This document shows positions 39,911-48,952 of a DNA stretch of 64,000 bases, piece after piece (position 1 is the stretch's first letter; each line of letters starts with the position of its first letter). Under the pieces are notes generated by a model, which was given only the letters and a program-made list of their open reading frames with translations, had not been told where the DNA came from and ran no database searches. Position numbers and translations under genes: made by a program. Source of the stretch: Klebsiella spallanzanii (GTDB lineage: Bacteria > Pseudomonadota > Gammaproteobacteria > Enterobacterales > Enterobacteriaceae); assembly GCF_902158555.1 (NCBI RefSeq), contig NZ_CABGGS010000005.1, positions 1 through 64,000 of the forward strand, read 5' to 3'.

Positions 39911-40444
39911 ATGAACCCAATCATTGATGGTATTTTAGTAATGGAAGGCGGTTATATCCTGAATCCTAAAGATAAAGGAGGGGCGACTAACTGGGGAATT
40001 ACTGAAGCAACGGCTCGCGCCCATGGTTATACAGGAAATATGATCGAGCTAACACGAGCAGAAGCATTCTCAATTCTTGAAGAAGATTACTGGATCAAAC
40101 CAGGATTTGAACAAATAGCCAACTACTCTTATCCGATCTCTTTTGAGCTCTGTGATGCTGCAGTTAACATTGGCCCACATTATCCGTGTTTATGGTTGCA
40201 GCGCTGGCTAAATGCGCTAAACAAGGAAGAAAAAAGTTACCGGGAGATCCAAACTGATGGCAAGATTGGTCCTCGAACCCTTGCCGCACTCAAGCATTAC
40301 CTGACATTAAGAGGTCAACAGGGTGAAGAGGTTTTGGTGAAAGCTCTAAACTGTAGCCAGGGCGCTTACTATCTGGATATAACAGAAAAAAACAAACAAA
40401 ATGAAGAGTTTATTTTTGGCTGGATGACTGCCAGAGTGACATAA
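39911..40444 (+). CDS. GH108 muramidase (endolysin/TtsA-like)
   Basis: A 177-residue peptidoglycan hydrolase of family 108, which includes phage-type muramidases and TtsA, needed for typhoid toxin export. The catalytic glutamate is in LVMEGGYILNP near residue 12, followed by the family signature KDKGGATNWGIT. A C-terminal peptidoglycan-binding-like part contains QTDGKIGPRTLAAL. It has no signal peptide, so it must reach the wall by a holin or another route. AAGGAAA precedes the ATG. It is in an operon with the winged-helix regulator. Confidence 0.92.
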   Translation: MNPIIDGILVMEGGYILNPKDKGGATNWGITEATARAHGYTGNMIELTRAEAFSILEEDYWIKPGFEQIANYSYPISFELCDAAVNIGPHYPCLWLQRWLNALNKEEKSYREIQTDGKIGPRTLAALKHYLTLRGQQGEEVLVKALNCSQGAYYLDITEKNKQNEEFIFGWMTARVT

Positions 40445-40467
40445 CACCGCTATCATAGCTCGCCAAT

Positions 40468-40491
40468 AAAAGACTCATGGATGAGCCTTTT
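40468..40491. terminator. Two-way terminator between muramidase and holin
   Basis: AAAAGACTCAT and ATGAGCCTTTT form an 11-bp stem with one mismatch and a GG loop. It carries TTTT on one strand and AAAA on the other, so it can act both ways between convergent genes. Confidence 0.8.
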
Positions 40492-40518
40492 ATCAGCACT
40501 CAATATTGAGAATACCAC

Positions 40519-40866
40519 TTAATGAATTTTAGCCTCTTCAAGCGCTTTTTTAATCTTCTCACCCAGAATTTTCAGAATAGGCCCAGCAAATACGCCACCT
40601 AAGCCAGCAGCCAACAATACCATATTGAAGCTAAGCTCTTTTTCAATGGCAATCGCGCTAAGAAGAAAACTAGTAAAACAAGAGATGACTACCTGGGTTA
40701 AACAATGCATTATTCCTGTATGGGAATTATCATCACCTTCTTGTTTATCTCTACGAATAAGATAGCTGACAAATCCACCCCAGGCTCCGGTGGCAATAAT
40801 TGTGATTAAAATTTCAACTTCCAGTAGCACGACTTCCGTTGTCGCCAAATGGTTAGGGATAGACAT
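40519..40866 (-). CDS. Phage-type holin (LydA-like)
   Basis: A 115-residue membrane protein with three hydrophobic segments (near residues 12-38, 53-76 and 80-104) and a charged C-terminus (KILGEKIKKALEEAKIH), like holins of the LydA/Phage_holin_3_3 group. AAGGAG precedes the start. It is convergent with the muramidase and follows the LysR gene. Its role would be to let cytoplasmic muramidase and cargo cross the inner membrane. The chitinase context argues for secretion rather than phage lysis. Confidence 0.8.
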   Translation of the reverse strand: MSIPNHLATTEVVLLEVEILITIIATGAWGGFVSYLIRRDKQEGDDNSHTGIMHCLTQVVISCFTSFLLSAIAIEKELSFNMVLLAAGLGGVFAGPILKILGEKIKKALEEAKIH

Positions 40867-40991
40867 AATACACTCCTTGATTAAGGTGGATAACGTTTCT
40901 TTATAAGAGTGTAAGTAGTTTCACTATGAGAGATAAAATCAAAGGGCATCAAATCAAACAATATTATCTCTATCGTTTGAAATGATACCCA

Positions 40992-41939
40992 TTAGCGGCG
41001 GAATGAGGAAAGCGTATGTAGCATGGAGACAATTTCATTAATGACGATAATGTTCTTGCTACTCTTGCTCCATGACGCATAAACCTGTATAGATTTAAAC
41101 GTTAATTCTGGTGGTGGCTGAACAAATTTAATATCATACTTGCGCTGATTTTTATAGAACAACGCCAGTTTTAGCGGCATCAACGCAATTAACGAGGTCC
41201 GCTCAATCATGCTAATGATTCCATTAAGCGAATCACTTCGATAACCTATAATTCGTGAACCTTTATAATACAGATCATCTTTAAACAAACCATTATCATT
41301 AATTATCATTGGAGAAGCCATCCCTGGCTGATACATCGCATGGCGAGAAGAGTAGAATTGATGAAGGGAAATTTGTGATAAAGTACTAAAGATATGACTT
41401 CCAGAGAAAATACAGACAAAACTTTTGAAGTTATCTATCATCTGACTATCAATACCGGGAGCAATCAGCGGCTCAGTGCTAATCAGAACATCACATTCAG
41501 CTGTGAGCAATAACTCTTTCATCATCTCGCGGGAGATATTCCGTGAGGAGTAATGACTCAGCAATATCCTGTCAAAGATATCACTATCATAAAGCTGAGA
41601 GAGATAATAAGCCTCAACGATATCACTACCTAAAAGAGTAATACGAGCATCACCGGTACTTTTATTATCAGCAATAAAGGTGTTATTCACCAGTTCCATC
41701 ACCTGGCGAAAATTTTGATGAATTTCTATAGCCTTTGCGGTGGGCAGCAGTCCGTCTTTGCCGCGAACAAACAGCTCTTCCTGATAATAGCTTTGTAAAC
41801 GTCTTAGCGCCAATGAAACTGCGGCGGGAGTAATTCCTAGTCTTTTTGCAGCTTTAGCTGCATTTCCAGCCGAAATAACAGCGTCAAGGATTTTGATTAA
41901 ATTATAATCAAAATCCTTGTTGGCACCTTTCGATCCCAT
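40992..41939 (-). CDS. LysR-family regulator of the chitinase/holin locus (ChiR-like role)
   Basis: A 315-residue LysR regulator. The DNA-binding helix-turn-helix is ISAGNAAKAAKRLGITPAAV followed by ALRRLQSYYQEELFVRG. The C-terminal effector domain has the usual two lobes. It is 125 bases upstream of the holin on the same strand. In Serratia marcescens, the LysR-type ChiR controls chitinases and their holin/endopeptidase secretion genes; a similar role here is inferred from position only. Confidence 0.83.
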   Translation of the reverse strand: MGSKGANKDFDYNLIKILDAVISAGNAAKAAKRLGITPAAVSLALRRLQSYYQEELFVRGKDGLLPTAKAIEIHQNFRQVMELVNNTFIADNKSTGDARITLLGSDIVEAYYLSQLYDSDIFDRILLSHYSSRNISREMMKELLLTAECDVLISTEPLIAPGIDSQMIDNFKSFVCIFSGSHIFSTLSQISLHQFYSSRHAMYQPGMASPMIINDNGLFKDDLYYKGSRIIGYRSDSLNGIISMIERTSLIALMPLKLALFYKNQRKYDIKFVQPPPELTFKSIQVYASWSKSSKNIIVINEIVSMLHTLSSFRR

Positions 41940-42113
41940 CCGCTGTTAGCCTCTAAATACGAAAAAAAGCAATATAGATAATACTCAAAATAAATCAATT
42001 ATCCGCAGCTATAAATAATTATATGACTCGTCGTCACCCAGGCTAAGGTTGGAACAGAAAAAAGCCCGAGCACGAATGCCCAGGCTTGAAATAAGACAGA
42101 AAATGAACGGCAA
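41940..42113. other. LysR promoter region and dnaJ 3' flank
   Basis: AT-rich DNA carrying the promoter of the LysR gene and the dnaJ terminator. It is the right-hand junction between the accessory island and the core chromosome. No attachment-site repeat was seen. Confidence 0.4.
42058..42087 (-). terminator. dnaKJ operon terminator
   Basis: On the minus strand AAGCCTGGGCA and TGCTCGGGCTT pair with a TTCG loop and mismatches in mid-stem, then run into six U residues, 27 bases past the dnaJ stop. Confidence 0.9.
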
Positions 42114-43250
42114 TCAGCGCGTCAAATCATCGAAAAATTTCTTCACGCCATCGAAGAAACTTTTAGAACGCGGGCTATTTTTCTCACCCGTCGGACCGCC
42201 AAAACTTTCCTGAAGCTCTTTCAGCAGTTGCTTTTGCTTGTCGTTGAGACCAACCGGCGTTTCAACCACCACGCGACACAGAAGATCGCCCTGCGCGCCG
42301 CCGCGAACGGACTTTACGCCTTTACCACGCATACGGAACAGCTTACCGGTCTGCGTCTCACCGGGCACCTTCAGATTGACTCGACCATCCAGCGTCGGGA
42401 CTTCAATCTCGCCGCCAAGAGCCGCCATGGTGAAGTTAATCGGTACTTCACAGTACAGGTTGTTCCCTTCACGCTCAAAAATTGCGTGCTGTTTTACCTG
42501 AACCTGAACGTACAGATCGCCAGCCGGAGCCCCATGCTCGCCCGCTTCCCCCTCGCCAGCCAGACGAATACGGTCGCCGGTATCAACGCCCGCCGGAATT
42601 TTAACTGACAGGGTTTTGGTTTTCTCAACGCGGCCATGTCCATGGCATTTGTTGCACGGATCTTTAATCAGCGTACCGCGTCCCTGACAGTGCGGACAGG
42701 TCTGCTGAACGGCGAAGAAGCCCTGACGCATCTGCACCTGGCCCGCGCCATGACAGGTCGGACAGGTTTGCGGCTGGCTGCCTGCTTTCGCACCGCTGCC
42801 GTGGCAAACATCACACTCTTCCAGCGTCGGAATACGGATCTCTTTCGTGACGCCCCGAACGGCTTCTTCCAGCGTCAGATCCATGTTGTAGCGCAGGTCA
42901 GCACCGCGCGCCGCGCGCTGGCGACCACGACCGCCGCCGAAGATGTCGCCGAAGACATCACCAAAGATATCGCTGAAATCAGCGCCGCCGCCAAAACCAC
43001 CGCCGCCGCCTCCCATACCGCCTTGCTCAAACGCCGCATGGCCGTACTGGTCGTATGCTGCACGCTTCTGGGCATCAGTCAGGATTTCATACGCTTCTTT
43101 AATTTCTTTGAATTTTGCTTCGGCCTCTTTATCTCCCTGGTTACGGTCCGGGTGATATTTCATGGCCAGGCGTTTATACGCCTTTTTGATTTCACGCTCT
43201 TCCGCTGTTCTGGAAACGCCTAAAACCTCGTAATAATCTTGCTTTGCCAT
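42114..43250 (-). CDS. dnaJ: Chaperone protein DnaJ (Hsp40)
   Basis: A 378-residue co-chaperone that delivers substrates to DnaK and stimulates its ATPase. J domain with HPD in MKYHPDRNQ, Gly/Phe-rich segment (residues ~76-110), four zinc-binding repeats ([32 protein letters not shown]), then the peptide-binding C-terminal domains. Second gene of the dnaK operon. Confidence 0.98.
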   Translation of the reverse strand: MAKQDYYEVLGVSRTAEEREIKKAYKRLAMKYHPDRNQGDKEAEAKFKEIKEAYEILTDAQKRAAYDQYGHAAFEQGGMGGGGGGFGGGADFSDIFGDVFGDIFGGGRGRQRAARGADLRYNMDLTLEEAVRGVTKEIRIPTLEECDVCHGSGAKAGSQPQTCPTCHGAGQVQMRQGFFAVQQTCPHCQGRGTLIKDPCNKCHGHGRVEKTKTLSVKIPAGVDTGDRIRLAGEGEAGEHGAPAGDLYVQVQVKQHAIFEREGNNLYCEVPINFTMAALGGEIEVPTLDGRVNLKVPGETQTGKLFRMRGKGVKSVRGGAQGDLLCRVVVETPVGLNDKQKQLLKELQESFGGPTGEKNSPRSKSFFDGVKKFFDDLTR

Positions 43251-43337
43251 TGGTGTTTTTCAGCCCCTTAACATGCGTGCACGGGCGGAGAGGAAACCTC
43301 TTCGCCCGTGCCAGTGTTTTACCCGTTCAAAGGGCGA
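43251..43337 (-). ncRNA. tpke11: dnaK-dnaJ intercistronic RNA (tpke11 position)
   Basis: The 87-base spacer has a large near-perfect hairpin: CACGGGCGAAGAGG pairs with CCTCTCCGCCCGTG around a 3-base loop (43280-43310). E. coli annotates the small RNA tpke11 in exactly this spacer. It may be a processed product or a transcription pause rather than an independent RNA. Confidence 0.5.
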
Positions 43338-45254
43338 TTATTTTTTGTCTTTCACTTCTTCGAACTCAGCGTCAACAACATCGTCGTCCTTCGCATTGCT
43401 CTCTTGAGCGTCAGCGCCGCCAGCCTGCTGCTGAGCATGCTGCTGCTGAGCGATTTCCATCAGCTTCTGGGAAGCCTGAGCCAGCGCCTGCATTTTCGCT
43501 TCGATATCAGCTTTGTCTTCACCTTTCAGCGAAGTTTCCAGCGCGGTCAGCGCAGACTCGATGGCAGTTTTGTCATCAGTTGGCAGTTTATCGCCTGCTT
43601 CTTCAACCTGCTTACGCGTGCTGTGCAACAGATGGTCGCCCTGGTTACGGGTCTGAACCAGCTCTTCAAACTTACGGTCAGCTTCTGCGTTCGCTTCAGC
43701 ATCGCGAACCATTTTCTGAATTTCTTCTTCGTTCAGACCAGAAGACGCTTTGATGGTGATCTTCTGCTCTTTACCGCTGTTTTTGTCTTTCGCGGAAACG
43801 TGCAGAATACCGTCAGCATCGATGTCAAACGTTACTTCGATCTGCGGCATACCGCGCGGAGCCGGATTGATACCATCCAGGTTAAACTGACCCAGAGATT
43901 TGTTATCGGATGCACGTTTACGCTCACCCTGAATAACGTGGATGGTTACCGCAGACTGGTTGTCTTCAGCGGTAGAGAACACCTGGCTGTGCTTAGTCGG
44001 GATAGTGGTGTTCTTGTTGATGAGCGCAGTCATCACGCCGCCCATGGTTTCGATACCCAGAGACAGCGGGGTAACGTCCAGCAGCAGAACGTCTTTCACT
44101 TCACCGGTCAGTACACCACCCTGAACAGCAGCACCGATTGCCACGGCTTCGTCCGGGTTAACGTCTTTACGCGGTTCTTTACCAAAGAACTCAGCAACTT
44201 TCTTCTGCACCATCGGCATACGAGTCTGACCACCGACCAGGATAACGTCCTGGATATCGGAAACGGACAGGCCAGCATCCTGCAGCGCAACCTTCAGCGG
44301 CTCGATGGAACGGTTAACCAGGTCTTCTACCAGGCTTTCCAGTTTCGCACGGGTCACTTTGATGTTCATGTGTTTCGGACCGGTCGCGTCTGCGGTGATG
44401 TACGGCAGGTTCACGTCGGTCTGCTGAGCGGAAGAGAGTTCAATCTTCGCTTTCTCAGCGGCTTCTTTCAGGCGCTGCATCGCCAGCGGGTCGTTACGCA
44501 GGTCAATGCCCTGATCTTTCTTAAACTCGTCAACGAGATAGTTGATCAGACGGGTATCGAAATCTTCACCACCCAGGTGGGTATCACCATTGGTCGCCAG
44601 AACTTCAAAGGTTTTTTCGCCGTCAACTTCGTCAATTTCGATAACGGAGATATCGAAAGTACCACCACCGAGGTCGTATACCGCGATAGTACGGTTGCCG
44701 ACTTCTTTATCCAGACCGTATGCCAGCGCAGCAGCAGTCGGTTCGTTGATGATACGTTTGACTTCCAGACCTGCGATACGGCCGGCGTCTTTGGTAGCCT
44801 GACGCTGAGCATCGTTAAAGTAAGCAGGTACGGTGATAACCGCTTCAGTTACCGGTTCACCCAGGTAATCTTCAGCCGTTTTCTTCATTTTCTTCAGCAC
44901 TTCAGCAGAGATCTGCGGCGGTGCGGTTTTGGTGCCTTTCACATCAAGCCATGCGTCGCCATTATCTGCGGCAACGATTTTGTACGGCATGATAGAAACG
45001 TCACGCTGGACTTCTTCGTCCTGGAAGCGGCGGCCAATCAGGCGTTTAATCGCAAACAGGGTATTTTGCGGGTTTGTCACTGCCTGACGTTTAGCCGGCT
45101 GACCAACCAGAGTTTCACCATCCTGGGTATAAGCAATGATAGAAGGCGTGGTGCGATCGCCTTCGGCGTTCTCCAGCACACGTGCAGTAGTGCCATCCAT
45201 AATCGCTACACAAGAGTTGGTAGTACCCAGGTCGATACCAATAATTTTACCCAT
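43338..45254 (-). CDS. dnaK: Chaperone protein DnaK (Hsp70)
   Basis: A 638-residue heat-shock chaperone. ATPase domain with [16 protein letters not shown], the phosphate motifs [13 protein letters not shown] and [10 protein letters not shown]; linker [13 protein letters not shown]-terminal peptide-binding domain and lid ending EEVKDKK. First gene of the operon, downstream of two sigma-32 promoters. Confidence 0.99.
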   Translation of the reverse strand: MGKIIGIDLGTTNSCVAIMDGTTARVLENAEGDRTTPSIIAYTQDGETLVGQPAKRQAVTNPQNTLFAIKRLIGRRFQDEEVQRDVSIMPYKIVAADNGDAWLDVKGTKTAPPQISAEVLKKMKKTAEDYLGEPVTEAVITVPAYFNDAQRQATKDAGRIAGLEVKRIINEPTAAALAYGLDKEVGNRTIAVYDLGGGTFDISVIEIDEVDGEKTFEVLATNGDTHLGGEDFDTRLINYLVDEFKKDQGIDLRNDPLAMQRLKEAAEKAKIELSSAQQTDVNLPYITADATGPKHMNIKVTRAKLESLVEDLVNRSIEPLKVALQDAGLSVSDIQDVILVGGQTRMPMVQKKVAEFFGKEPRKDVNPDEAVAIGAAVQGGVLTGEVKDVLLLDVTPLSLGIETMGGVMTALINKNTTIPTKHSQVFSTAEDNQSAVTIHVIQGERKRASDNKSLGQFNLDGINPAPRGMPQIEVTFDIDADGILHVSAKDKNSGKEQKITIKASSGLNEEEIQKMVRDAEANAEADRKFEELVQTRNQGDHLLHSTRKQVEEAGDKLPTDDKTAIESALTALETSLKGEDKADIEAKMQALAQASQKLMEIAQQQHAQQQAGGADAQESNAKDDDVVDAEFEEVKDKK

Positions 45255-45302
45255 CTAAACGTCTCCACTAAAAATTCAGTCAACATGTGGTTGTGAACCA
45301 GT

Positions 45303-45329
45303 AATAAGGGCGAAACGTGCTGTTTCAAC
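45303..45329 (-). promoter_or_regulatory. dnaK P2 heat-shock promoter
   Basis: Read on the minus strand, CAGTTGAAAC (-35) and CGCCCTTATT (-10) match the sigma-32 pattern and the E. coli dnaK P2 layout. It lies about 50-75 bases upstream of the dnaK start. Confidence 0.7.
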
Positions 45330-45379
45330 TGCCCGAACATCATTTTTTTTCAGGTTCATTCACTGCGGTTGACTACAAG

Positions 45380-45410
45380 ATGGGGTCGCCTACCGCTTCA
45401 TCAAGGGGGG
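45380..45410 (-). promoter_or_regulatory. dnaK P1 heat-shock promoter
   Basis: On the minus strand CCCCCTTGAT (-35, 45400-45410) and GACCCCATCT (-10, around 45380-45387) are a near-perfect sigma-32 promoter with the short spacer typical of that sigma factor, about 130 bases upstream of dnaK. Confidence 0.88.
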
Positions 45411-45636
45411 AACGCAAAAAAATTTTGCGCTGATTGCGCTACCAGGCCCTGTCGTGCATCCGGACAAGACCGGAAAAAGGCCTAGAACCGAACAACGCAT
45501 AATCAATAAAAATAATTAAAGCAAACCCATTCACATAATCATTGACATAATCCGCAATGATTACGCGCTAAAGACAATAAAGTCCTGGTGATAAAATATT
45601 TTCCAGAAAAACAAATTAAACAATTGGAAAATCATC

Positions 45637-46041
45637 ATGAAATCACTAATTCAGATGTCAACTGGATTAATTTTAAGCATCGCTTTAATAACATCAGCAT
45701 CGGCTAATGACCATAAAATTTTAGGCGTGGTCGCCATGCCACGAAATGAAACGAACGATCTCACCCTGAAACTCCCCGTTTGCCGGGTGATTAAACGCAT
45801 CCAACTCACCGCCGACCGTGGTGACGTCCAGCTATCCGGCGCAACGGTGTACTTCAAAGCCAGCAATAGCGCCAGCCAAAGCCTTAACGTCCCATCAACC
45901 ATTAAACAAGGCACGACCACCAGCTGGATAAACATTAATAGCGACAACGACAACAAACGTTGCGTTAAAAAAATCGCCTTTTCTGGTCATACCGTAAACT
46001 CTTCCGATATGGCCTCTCTAAAAATTATCGGTGACGATTAA
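45637..46041 (+). CDS. yaaI: YaaI family secreted protein (UPF0412)
   Basis: A 134-residue periplasmic protein of unknown function, clearly homologous to E. coli YaaI ([48 protein letters not shown]). Signal peptide cut near SASANDHK. The two mature cysteines (PVCRV, KRCVKK) may form a disulfide. It is transcribed away from dnaK. Confidence 0.92.
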   Translation: MKSLIQMSTGLILSIALITSASANDHKILGVVAMPRNETNDLTLKLPVCRVIKRIQLTADRGDVQLSGATVYFKASNSASQSLNVPSTIKQGTTTSWININSDNDNKRCVKKIAFSGHTVNSSDMASLKIIGDD

Positions 46042-46069
46042 TATCACTGATGACGTTAAATAAGCTGCT

Positions 46070-46789
46070 ATGAAAATTAATTATCTGGAAGATGAAGACC
46101 TCTCTTTTCTTCATCAATGTAGTGAAGAGCATCTGGCAACATTTACGCATATTCTGACCCATAACGAAAATGGGAAACCGCGCCTTTCCAGCACGTTATT
46201 ACGTAATGAAATTTTTCAGGCGATGGAAGGCCATCCTGAACGCTATCGTCGTAACTGGCAGCTGATTGCCGGGGAGCTTCAGCACTTTGGTGGCGATAGC
46301 ATCGCTAACACGCTTCGCCGCCACGGCAAGTTCTATCGGGAAATCTTGCTGGATGTCTGCAAAAGGCTAAAAGTCAAAGCGGATAAACACACATCGACCC
46401 TCGAAATAGAGCAACAGCTCCTGGAACACTTCCTGGAACATAGCTGGAAGAAAATGGATGACCAGCAAAAGGCCGACTTCTTCACTGCCGTGGAGTGTCG
46501 GGTCAAAGAGCAGAAGGAACTACTGCCCCACCTGCTCCAGACGCATAAGCTGGCGCAAGGAGTCTCGCATCTTCTTGACGCTCGATTAACGAAGATTCTG
46601 CGAACCCATGCTGCAGTCAGCGTCATTGGTCACGGATTAGTGCGCGGTGCTGGGCTGGGCGGTCCCCTTGGCGCAGCGTTCAATGGCGTCAAAGCCGTTA
46701 GCGGCAGCGCATACCGGGTCACAATTCCGGCGGTGCTGCACATAGCCTGTTTAAGGCGAATGGCTAACCTTCATCGGGCAGAAGAATAA
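46070..46789 (+). CDS. yaaW: YaaW family protein (DUF3944)
   Basis: A 239-residue cytoplasmic protein of unknown function, like E. coli YaaW. Helix-rich; conserved WQLIAGELQHFGGDSIANTL and a glycine-rich C-terminal segment GHGLVRGAGLGGPLGAAFNG that may contact a membrane. It starts 28 bases after yaaI and is probably in one transcript with it. Confidence 0.92.
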   Translation: MKINYLEDEDLSFLHQCSEEHLATFTHILTHNENGKPRLSSTLLRNEIFQAMEGHPERYRRNWQLIAGELQHFGGDSIANTLRRHGKFYREILLDVCKRLKVKADKHTSTLEIEQQLLEHFLEHSWKKMDDQQKADFFTAVECRVKEQKELLPHLLQTHKLAQGVSHLLDARLTKILRTHAAVSVIGHGLVRGAGLGGPLGAAFNGVKAVSGSAYRVTIPAVLHIACLRRMANLHRAEE

Positions 46790-46851
46790 ATTGGTGAAAA
46801 ATACCCCGCCAGATCATAGACAGTGCTGCGACTCCTCATTATTATGCCGCG

Positions 46852-46872
46852 CCCCGTCGCCAAGTGACGGGG
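46852..46872 (+). terminator. Weak hairpin between yaaW and satP
   Basis: CCCCGTC and GACGGGG form a 7-bp stem with a 7-base loop after yaaW. No U-tract follows, so termination would be weak. Confidence 0.4.
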
Positions 46873-46908
46873 TAATGCTTCCCTTTCTAATCATTATTTT
46901 GAGGAATT

Positions 46909-47475
46909 ATGGGCAACACTAAGTTGGCTAATCCGGCACCGTTGGGCCTTATGGGCTTCGGTATGACCACTATTCTGCTTAACCTGGCGAATAGCGGCCT
47001 GTTCGCGTTCGATGTAGCTATCCTGGCGATGGGCATTTTTTACGGCGGCATTGCGCAGATTTTTGCCGGCCTGCTGGAGTTTAAAAAGGGTAACACCTTT
47101 GGCTTGACCGCATTTACGTCCTACGGCGCTTTTTGGCTGACGCTGGTCGCGATTCTTCTGATGCCGAAAATGGGCCTCGCAGAAGCGCCTAACGCACACT
47201 TCCTCGGCATGTACCTTGGGCTGTGGGGAGTCTTTACCCTGTTCATGTTCTTTGGCACCCTGAAAGCCGCGCGCATGCTGCAGTTTGTCTTCCTGAGCCT
47301 GACCGTACTGTTTGCTCTGCTGGCGATCGGCCACCTGGCTGATAACGAAGGCATTGTGAAGATTGCTGGCTGGGTAGGCCTGGTCTGCGGCGGTAGCGCT
47401 ATTTATCTGGCGATGGGTGAAGTACTGAACGAGCAGTTTGGTCGTACCGTTCTGCCTATCGGCGAAAAGCATTAA
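46909..47475 (+). CDS. satP: Acetate/succinate-proton symporter SatP
   Basis: A 188-residue inner-membrane transporter of the AceTr (GPR1/FUN34/YaaH) family that takes up acetate and succinate. The family signature NPAPLGLMGFG opens the protein; six membrane segments follow. GAGGA precedes the ATG. E. coli satP (yaaH) is in the same place between yaaW and mog. Confidence 0.95.
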   Translation: MGNTKLANPAPLGLMGFGMTTILLNLANSGLFAFDVAILAMGIFYGGIAQIFAGLLEFKKGNTFGLTAFTSYGAFWLTLVAILLMPKMGLAEAPNAHFLGMYLGLWGVFTLFMFFGTLKAARMLQFVFLSLTVLFALLAIGHLADNEGIVKIAGWVGLVCGGSAIYLAMGEVLNEQFGRTVLPIGEKH

Positions 47476-47483
47476 TTAACCTC

Positions 47484-47503
47484 GCCGCCCGGCCTTGGGC
47501 GGC
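47484..47503. terminator. GC-rich hairpin after satP
   Basis: GCCGCCC and GGGCGGC form a 7-bp stem with a 6-base loop between the convergent satP and MFS genes. The following bases are not U-rich. Confidence 0.5.
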
Positions 47504-47521
47504 AAAGTTAAGCGCATTGAT

Positions 47522-48832
47522 TTAAGGCAGGCGCTGCAGCTCACCTTCCGGCGCAGCAGCCTGTTTATCCAACCCTTGACGTAGCCAAATTCCCAGACCC
47601 AATCCCATAAACGACAGAGCCAGCACGTACCAGGCAGGCGCCATCGGCGACACCCCCATCAGCATAGTGACAGCAATCGGCGTCAGGCCGCCAAAGATGG
47701 CATAAGAGACGTTGTAAGAGAAGGAAATCCCCGTAAATCGAACCTCCGCCGGGAAAGCACGCACCATCACATAAGGCACCGCTCCCACCACGCCGACGCA
47801 CAGGCCTACCGTACCGTAAAGCAGGAACAGGCGCTGCGGGCTATCGCCGGAAAGATGATAGAAAGCCCAGCTTGAAGCGGCCAGAAATAAGCTGCCAATA
47901 ATAAACGTGCGGCTGGCGCCAAACTTATCTGCCGCCAGACCTGCCAGCAGGCAGCCGATACACAGCATAATGGTGGCAATACTATTAGCCTGCAATGTGA
48001 TAGCCGGGGCAAAGCCATAATGTTTTTGCAGCCAGACCGGCGACATCAGGATGACCACGACCACTCCTGCGGATAAGAGCCAGGTCAACAACATAGAGAC
48101 GATAACCGCTTTCTGATGCTTCAGCGCGACGGCTTTAACCGGCAGCTCCTGCGCTAATGCCCTACGCTGCTGCATTTCGAGGAAAATCGGCGTTTCCTGG
48201 AGCCAACGGCGCAGATACATCGCTACCAGGCCAAACGCTCCACCCAGCAGGAATGGTATACGCCAGCCGCCATCGTGAATGCCCTGCGGCGTCAGGTGAG
48301 TATTAATCAGCGTCGCCACTACCGACCCCAGTAAAATACCTACCGTCAAGCCGGCAGTTAGCGTGCCGCAGGCGATACCGATTCTTTTTTCCGGAACATG
48401 CTCAGCGACAAAAACCCAAGCTCCTGGAACCTCACCGCCAATCGCAGCTCCCTGGAGAATACGCATAAACAGCAGCAAAAGCGGCGCCACGATGCCCATC
48501 GACTCATAGGTCGGCAGCAGACCAATCGCCAGCGTCGGCAACGCCATCAGCAAAATACTCAGGGTAAACATTTTCTTACGCCCGACCAGATCGCCAAAGT
48601 GCGCCATGATAATGCCGCCAAGAGGTCGTGCTAAATAACCCGCGGCAAAAATACCGAAGGTCTGCACCTGGCGCAGCCATTCAGGAATATCTGTCGGAAA
48701 GAACAGCTCGCCAACAACGGCGGCAAAGAAGACAAAGATAATGAAATCATAAAACTCCAGCGCACCGCCGAGGGCGGCCAGCGTCAGAGTTTTATAATCC
48801 TGTCGATTCAGAGGTCGGTTATATTGTGACAT
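47522..48832 (-). CDS. MFS permease of the metabolite:H+ symporter group
   Basis: A 12-segment major facilitator of ~436 residues, ProP/ShiA-like. It has GGALEFYDFIIFVFF in the first segment (the Asp conserved in this family), the loop motif GDLVGRKKMF, and GGEVPGAWVFVAEHVPEKRI in the fifth segment. It likely brings in a carboxylate or other small organic solute with protons; the substrate is unknown. E. coli has no gene here between satP and mog. ATG 48832 is preferred over 48841 on family start; not certain. Confidence 0.8.
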   Translation of the reverse strand: MSQYNRPLNRQDYKTLTLAALGGALEFYDFIIFVFFAAVVGELFFPTDIPEWLRQVQTFGIFAAGYLARPLGGIIMAHFGDLVGRKKMFTLSILLMALPTLAIGLLPTYESMGIVAPLLLLFMRILQGAAIGGEVPGAWVFVAEHVPEKRIGIACGTLTAGLTVGILLGSVVATLINTHLTPQGIHDGGWRIPFLLGGAFGLVAMYLRRWLQETPIFLEMQQRRALAQELPVKAVALKHQKAVIVSMLLTWLLSAGVVVVILMSPVWLQKHYGFAPAITLQANSIATIMLCIGCLLAGLAADKFGASRTFIIGSLFLAASSWAFYHLSGDSPQRLFLLYGTVGLCVGVVGAVPYVMVRAFPAEVRFTGISFSYNVSYAIFGGLTPIAVTMLMGVSPMAPAWYVLALSFMGLGLGIWLRQGLDKQAAAPEGELQRLP

Positions 48833-48952
48833 AACGGGCATTCATCCAGAGGTATGAAGATGTTCTACGTAATGTGTAAAGTTAAAAACACTATATCGTA
48901 AATAAAACAACACACCACAGGTGATGCAACTTATGTCAGGAATGCATAAAAT

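Noticed and set aside
39911..40866. Prophage remnant
   Set aside because: Only a muramidase and a holin are phage-like. There are no structural, replication or integrase genes and no attachment repeats. The genes are convergent and lie among chitinase and regulator genes, which better fits a secretion locus.
43308..45296. 662-codon open frame on the plus strand
   Set aside because: Exact antisense of dnaK; long antisense frames are common opposite highly biased genes. No motif and no ribosome site.
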